NCBI GenBank assembly: GCA_018644745.1 | Contig: JABGPX010000972.1 | Span: 1 to 7,675, forward strand | Length of the DNA stretch: 7,675 bases | From: Spirochaetales bacterium | GTDB lineage: Bacteria > Spirochaetota > Spirochaetia > ARS1246 | Direction of reading: 5' to 3' | Shown here: piece by piece, positions 5,007 to 7,675 of the stretch | Position numbering within the stretch: position 1 is the first letter of the stretch | Layout: every line of letters starts with the position of its first letter | Notes under the pieces: model-generated | The model's database searches: none | What the model was told of the DNA's origin: nothing | The model's input: only the letters and a program-made list of their open reading frames with translations | Position numbers and translations under genes: made by a program

Positions 5007-5821
5007 ATCGGTGATTTCCTGTATAAGGTAGCCCAGTCAGTTTTTACGAACTCAAAATCAGTTTTCATACCAAATAGAGATTCAGAATGACCAATAAAAA
5101 GATATGAGTCGTGATCCAAGGAATCCCAAAACTTTTGTATAACCGCTTTTTGCGCCGCTTCATCAAAATATATAATAACATTTCTGCAGAACACGACGTC
5201 GAGATTCCTTGATCCGGAATCAAATTTCAAATTGTGATAGTCGTATCGGATCATCGCTTTTACATCATCATTTACGCGGTATCCATCAGCCGCCGGCACA
5301 AAATATCGATCGAGGTATTTCTCAGGAACATCATTTAGGCGGCTGCTTGGATAATAGCCCTCTTTTGCAGCCATAAGAGATTTTAAGCTGAGATCGCTAC
5401 CTATTATTTCCGCTTTGAATCCTGGAGGTAATATTTCCTTGAGAAGAATCGCAATAGAATATGGTTCCTCACCGGTAGAGCACCCGGCGCTCCAGATGCG
5501 GATAGTTTTCGATTTCGATGCGTTCTTTTTTTTTACGATCTCAGGTATTACAAAATGTTCAAAAGCTTTGAAATGAGCTGTATTCCGGAAGAAACGAGTC
5601 AGATTAGTGGTGACCGAATCGAGCAGAGTCTTCATCTCCCCTTCATCTCTTCTGATAAGGGAATAATAATCGCTTACCTTTAGCATATCCGCGACTTTCA
5701 GCCGCTCTCTAAGCCTGCTTTCCAATATCGCACGATTTGTATCGGAAAAATGAATACCGCTTTGATCGTAAATGAGATTACGAAACTGCTCAAATTCCAA
5801 TTCTGTAAGGATGTTTTCCAT
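5003..5821 (-). CDS. Chemotaxis protein methyltransferase CheR
   Basis: A 272-residue S-adenosylmethionine-dependent enzyme that methylates glutamates on chemoreceptors, opposing CheB. An N-terminal helical domain (about 5-75) ends in TTNLTRFFRN (71-80), the conserved TTNxTxFFR signature. The Rossmann domain has IWSAGCSTGEEPYSIA (109-124) as the SAM-binding motif, IIGSDLS (139-145), VFCRNVIIYFD (210-220) and LFIGHSES (241-248). Length is normal. The start at 5821 has only a weak GAG-type ribosome binding site. It is the first gene of a cheR-cheB pair with a 4-bp overlap. No cheA, cheW or receptor gene is in the window, so the rest of the pathway must lie elsewhere. Confidence 0.97.
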   Translation of the reverse strand: MENILTELEFEQFRNLIYDQSGIHFSDTNRAILESRLRERLKVADMLKVSDYYSLIRRDEGEMKTLLDSVTTNLTRFFRNTAHFKAFEHFVIPEIVKKKNASKSKTIRIWSAGCSTGEEPYSIAILLKEILPPGFKAEIIGSDLSLKSLMAAKEGYYPSSRLNDVPEKYLDRYFVPAADGYRVNDDVKAMIRYDYHNLKFDSGSRNLDVVFCRNVIIYFDEAAQKAVIQKFWDSLDHDSYLFIGHSESLFGMKTDFEFVKTDWATLYRKSPI

Positions 5822-5851
5822 TAGCTCATTTATTTCTCAGAGTTTGAGGAT

Positions 5852-5857
5852 ATTATA
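5852..5857 (-). promoter_or_regulatory. Candidate -10 box for cheR-cheB
   Basis: A perfect TATAAT on the minus strand lies 31 bases upstream of the cheR ATG, but no good -35 box precedes it at 16-18 bases. A sigma-28-like -10 (GTCGAAAA at 5869-5862, compared with GCCGATAA), with a poor CAAATTT -35 region further upstream, is an alternative that would fit a chemotaxis operon. I cannot decide between them. Confidence 0.4.
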
Positions 5858-5926
5858 AGTATTTTCGACGCTATGTGCTATAAATTTGTAAAGAGGGCAA
5901 TAGAAAAGCCCACAGGATGTAACACA

Positions 5927-6403
5927 ATGCTCAATTTTGTAGTAAAAGGTATTGCCCTTGAACAAAAAACAAGAATGCCTATGGTTCTTCTGCACAATAG
6001 GAAGGAAAATATCCTTCTGCCATTACACATCGGCCCATTTGAGGCGAGCGCAATAATAGTAGAAATGGAGGGAGTGCAGCCTCCCCGGCCGCTTACACAC
6101 GATATAATCGCTCAGATGTTTACCAAACATCATTTCACCCTAACTTCCGTTGAAATATACGCGTGTCTCGAAGAGAAACAGCTCGCACGAATTTGCTATA
6201 AATCCAGAATGGCATCACATTGTATGGAGGTTCGTCCAAGCGACGGAATTGCGCTGGCAATAAGACTCGACGCGCCGATATATGTAGAAGACAATGTAGT
6301 GTATGAGCTTTCTGAAGGACAAGACTTTTTTTATGACAAGGACCGCTCTCAATCAGAGATTCTCTATCTGGAATCGGATAAACCTCACGTTACGCTCATG
6401 TAG
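5927..6403 (+). CDS. Bifunctional nuclease (BFN, DUF151) family protein
   Basis: A 158-residue cytoplasmic protein of the DUF151/BFN family, which is widespread in bacteria and, in plants, has been described as DNase/RNase. Conserved blocks are LPLHIGPFEASAIIVEMEGV (about 31-50), PPRPLTHDIIAQMF (52-65), RPSDGIALAIRLDAPIYVED (about 122-141) and a C-terminal acidic stretch. The overall pattern resembles the Thermotoga maritima family member whose structure is known. I start at the ATG at 5927 (MLNFVVKGIALEQ), because family proteins begin there and AGGA lies 9 bases upstream; an upstream ATG at 5873 would add 18 residues of unconserved sequence. It is divergent from cheR, with about 105 bp between them. 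Its cellular role is not known from sequence, and no terminator separates it from lptC. Confidence 0.87.
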   Translation: MLNFVVKGIALEQKTRMPMVLLHNRKENILLPLHIGPFEASAIIVEMEGVQPPRPLTHDIIAQMFTKHHFTLTSVEIYACLEEKQLARICYKSRMASHCMEVRPSDGIALAIRLDAPIYVEDNVVYELSEGQDFFYDKDRSQSEILYLESDKPHVTLM

Positions 6404-6419
6404 CAGCCACGCTTCCTCG

Positions 6420-6449
6420 TTGACTTTGGCGCAGGAATTCCAGGATAAT
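6420..6449 (+). promoter_or_regulatory. Sigma-70-type promoter directly upstream of lptC
   Basis: TTGACT (6420-6425), an 18-base spacer and GATAAT (6444-6449) each match the consensus at five of six positions. Initiation is expected near 6456, only about 5 bases before the lptC ATG at 6461. The nearest AGGA (6442-6445) is 15 bases from the ATG, inside the -10 region, and would not be in the mRNA. The lptC message from this promoter would therefore be nearly leaderless. Confidence 0.6.
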
Positions 6450-6460
6450 CATCCCGCGTC

Positions 6461-7036
6461 ATGAAATATCTACTTGCATCAATTTTGATCATTCTCATAT
6501 TCGCCGGGTGCAGTCTCGACTACTCCTCGGCATTCCTTTCAGATGATATGTCAGAAGATATCCCGGACTCGATTCTCACTGAGTTTATACACACATCGGT
6601 GAAAAATGGCCTGCCGGTGTTCCGGCTGTATGCGGGAAAAGCTGCGATGTACAACAAAAAGGAAGAAACACAGCTTTCCGAGATCATATTTATTGAATAT
6701 GACGGCAAAGGCGAAGTAATAACTGAAGGATCCGCCGACAGCGCGGTTTTCTTCACAGAATCCGAAGACGCGGAGTTTTGGGGCAATTTATACTTCTATT
6801 CTCTCGCCGAGGAAGCCAGTTTTTCCGCTCCCTATCTGTTTTGGAGCAATACAGAAAAGAAACTTACTGGCAAGGATGATGATCAGGTTTTTATACAGCA
6901 GGACACGGGAACCGCGGTCCGCGGAATCGGATTTGAAGCCCGGGCAAGAACACGTCAGGTTGCTTTCAGCGGTGCTGTTACCGGTACATATGTCATAGAG
7001 GACGAGGAGAATGTGAGTGACCAAATTGAGGAATAG
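6461..7036 (+). CDS. LPS export system protein LptC, predicted lipoprotein
   Basis: A 191-residue envelope protein matching the LptC/YrbK type. In the LPS bridge LptC sits on the inner-membrane LptBFG transporter and hands lipid to LptA. The N terminus is a lipoprotein signal (MKYLLASILIILIFAGC) with the acylated cysteine at position 17. This differs from E. coli LptC, which keeps an uncleaved transmembrane anchor, but lipoprotein-type LptC proteins are plausible in other phyla. The rest reads as alternating beta-strand segments (for example 74-84, 104-113, 151-163) expected of the OstA-like jellyroll. Low sequence identity makes the assignment rest on the signal, size, strand pattern and the following lptA. 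It overlaps lptA by 20 bp. Confidence 0.75.
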   Translation: MKYLLASILIILIFAGCSLDYSSAFLSDDMSEDIPDSILTEFIHTSVKNGLPVFRLYAGKAAMYNKKEETQLSEIIFIEYDGKGEVITEGSADSAVFFTESEDAEFWGNLYFYSLAEEASFSAPYLFWSNTEKKLTGKDDDQVFIQQDTGTAVRGIGFEARARTRQVAFSGAVTGTYVIEDEENVSDQIEE

Positions 7037-7675
7037 CTTGCCCTTCCTCCTGGCCGCACTTTTAATCGTTCTACTGCCTTCATCCTCCGCCTATGGTGAA
7101 GTATTTACGTTCTCAGCCGGCAAGGTACGATCTACCCTGGCTGAAGGGCGGGAATTAACCATTCTTTCCGGTGAAGCAAGAATGGTCTCTGACGCAACAA
7201 CGATTATCGCCGATGAGATTGAGTTATGGGGCAAGGATTTGCGCTACGCAATGGCCACGGGAGGAGTTGTGGCCACCGACGAGGAACGAGGAATAATCCT
7301 CAAAAGCGAACAGCTTTTTTTCGACAGAACTGATGAGATTATTCGTGTAGACGGCTTCATTGACATGCAAGATCTCAAGAACGATGTGGTAATCCGGGGC
7401 GGCTTCTTTGAATATTACGGACTAGACGAAATCGCTATTATCCAGATCGGTGTCCGAATACTGAAAGTGGACGAAGACACCGAACTCGCATGCCGCTCGG
7501 AGTTCGCTCGGTATCTACGCGACAGCGATTTACTCGAACTTTCCGGAATGCCCCGGGTAATCCGAAACGAAGACCTGTATACGGCCTCAAGAATCAGCAT
7601 TAACCTGGAAACCGATGAAATACGCCTCGACGGCTCCGTCTCCGGAACCGTCGTAACCGGTTCAGATGAAGAAGC
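7017..7675 (+). CDS. LptA/OstA-like periplasmic LPS transport protein, 3' end outside window
   Basis: An incomplete gene: 219 codons are present and the frame is open at the window edge. I choose the GTG at 7017, because GAGGAGA (7004-7010) lies 6 bases upstream and it yields a proper signal peptide, MTKLRNSLPFLLAALLIVLL, ending near SSSAYG (22-27), so the mature protein is periplasmic. The body has the OstA pattern of repeated beta strands: FTFSAGKVRSTLAEGRELT, ILSGEARMVSDATTIIADEI, AMATGGVVATDEERG, ILKSEQLFFDRTDEIIRVDG, and later LSGMPRVIRNEDLYTASRIS and INLETDEIRLDGSVSGTV. LptA forms the periplasmic bridge that carries LPS to LptD. Overlap with lptC implies coupled translation; lptB is the expected next gene. 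Confidence 0.83.
   Translation, partial: MTKLRNSLPFLLAALLIVLLPSSSAYGEVFTFSAGKVRSTLAEGRELTILSGEARMVSDATTIIADEIELWGKDLRYAMATGGVVATDEERGIILKSEQLFFDRTDEIIRVDGFIDMQDLKNDVVIRGGFFEYYGLDEIAIIQIGVRILKVDEDTELACRSEFARYLRDSDLLELSGMPRVIRNEDLYTASRISINLETDEIRLDGSVSGTVVTGSDEE

Noticed and set aside
5895..5911. GGGC/GCCC hairpin before the DUF151 gene as a regulatory element
   Set aside because: A 4-bp stem with a 9-base loop is too weak to claim.
7415..7600. Minus-strand 61-codon frame near the window end
   Set aside because: It is antisense to lptA, which has a good start, a signal peptide and a beta-strand pattern.

Overview
The window looks like an ordinary chromosomal segment of a diderm bacterium, with no phage or plasmid core. 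A spirochaete (Spirochaetota) is my best guess. The reasons are an outer-membrane LPS-transport pair (lptC-lptA), a cheR-cheB pair, an RseC-like protein, a metallophosphoesterase of the YmdB type, a bifunctional-nuclease (DUF151) protein, and moderate base composition. This taxonomic call is inference from gene content only.

Layout. Bases 1-332 carry no convincing gene. A tRNA-Leu(CAG) with a near-consensus promoter lies on the minus strand (333-416). A multispanning protein of the lysylphosphatidylglycerol-synthase transmembrane (UPF0104) family follows on the plus strand (597-1646). Two hairpin terminators then close a minus-strand operon made of a small heat-shock protein gene (hsp20, 1883-2398) and a 46-residue membrane protein gene (1746-1886) coupled to it by an ATGA overlap. 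That operon has a textbook sigma-54 (-24/-12) promoter and a leader of about 75-90 nt with three possible hairpins. Divergent from it is a plus-strand pair, a YmdB/TIGR00282-like protein (2711-3526) overlapping an RseC-like membrane protein (3504-3905). The chemotaxis adaptation genes cheR and cheB (5821-3918, minus strand, 4-bp overlap) run convergently towards the RseC gene. Beyond them, on the plus strand, are a DUF151 protein (5927-6403), the lipoprotein LptC (6461-7036) and LptA (7017 to the window end, incomplete).

How the genes relate. CheR adds and CheB removes methyl groups on chemoreceptors. LptC and LptA belong to the bridge that carries lipopolysaccharide or a related lipid from inner to outer membrane. 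The Hsp20 chaperone and its small membrane partner are likely made together under an enhancer-dependent regulator, which would tie protein quality control, possibly at the membrane, to a specific signal rather than to the housekeeping heat-shock circuit.

The points most worth a second look are: (1) the sigma-54-driven hsp20 plus micro-membrane-protein operon with its structured leader; (2) the YmdB-family protein in which several recalled metal ligands are replaced; (3) two genes, the YmdB-like gene and lptC, whose candidate promoters sit so close to the start codon that their mRNAs may be leaderless. No CRISPR array, integrase or intact insertion sequence was seen.
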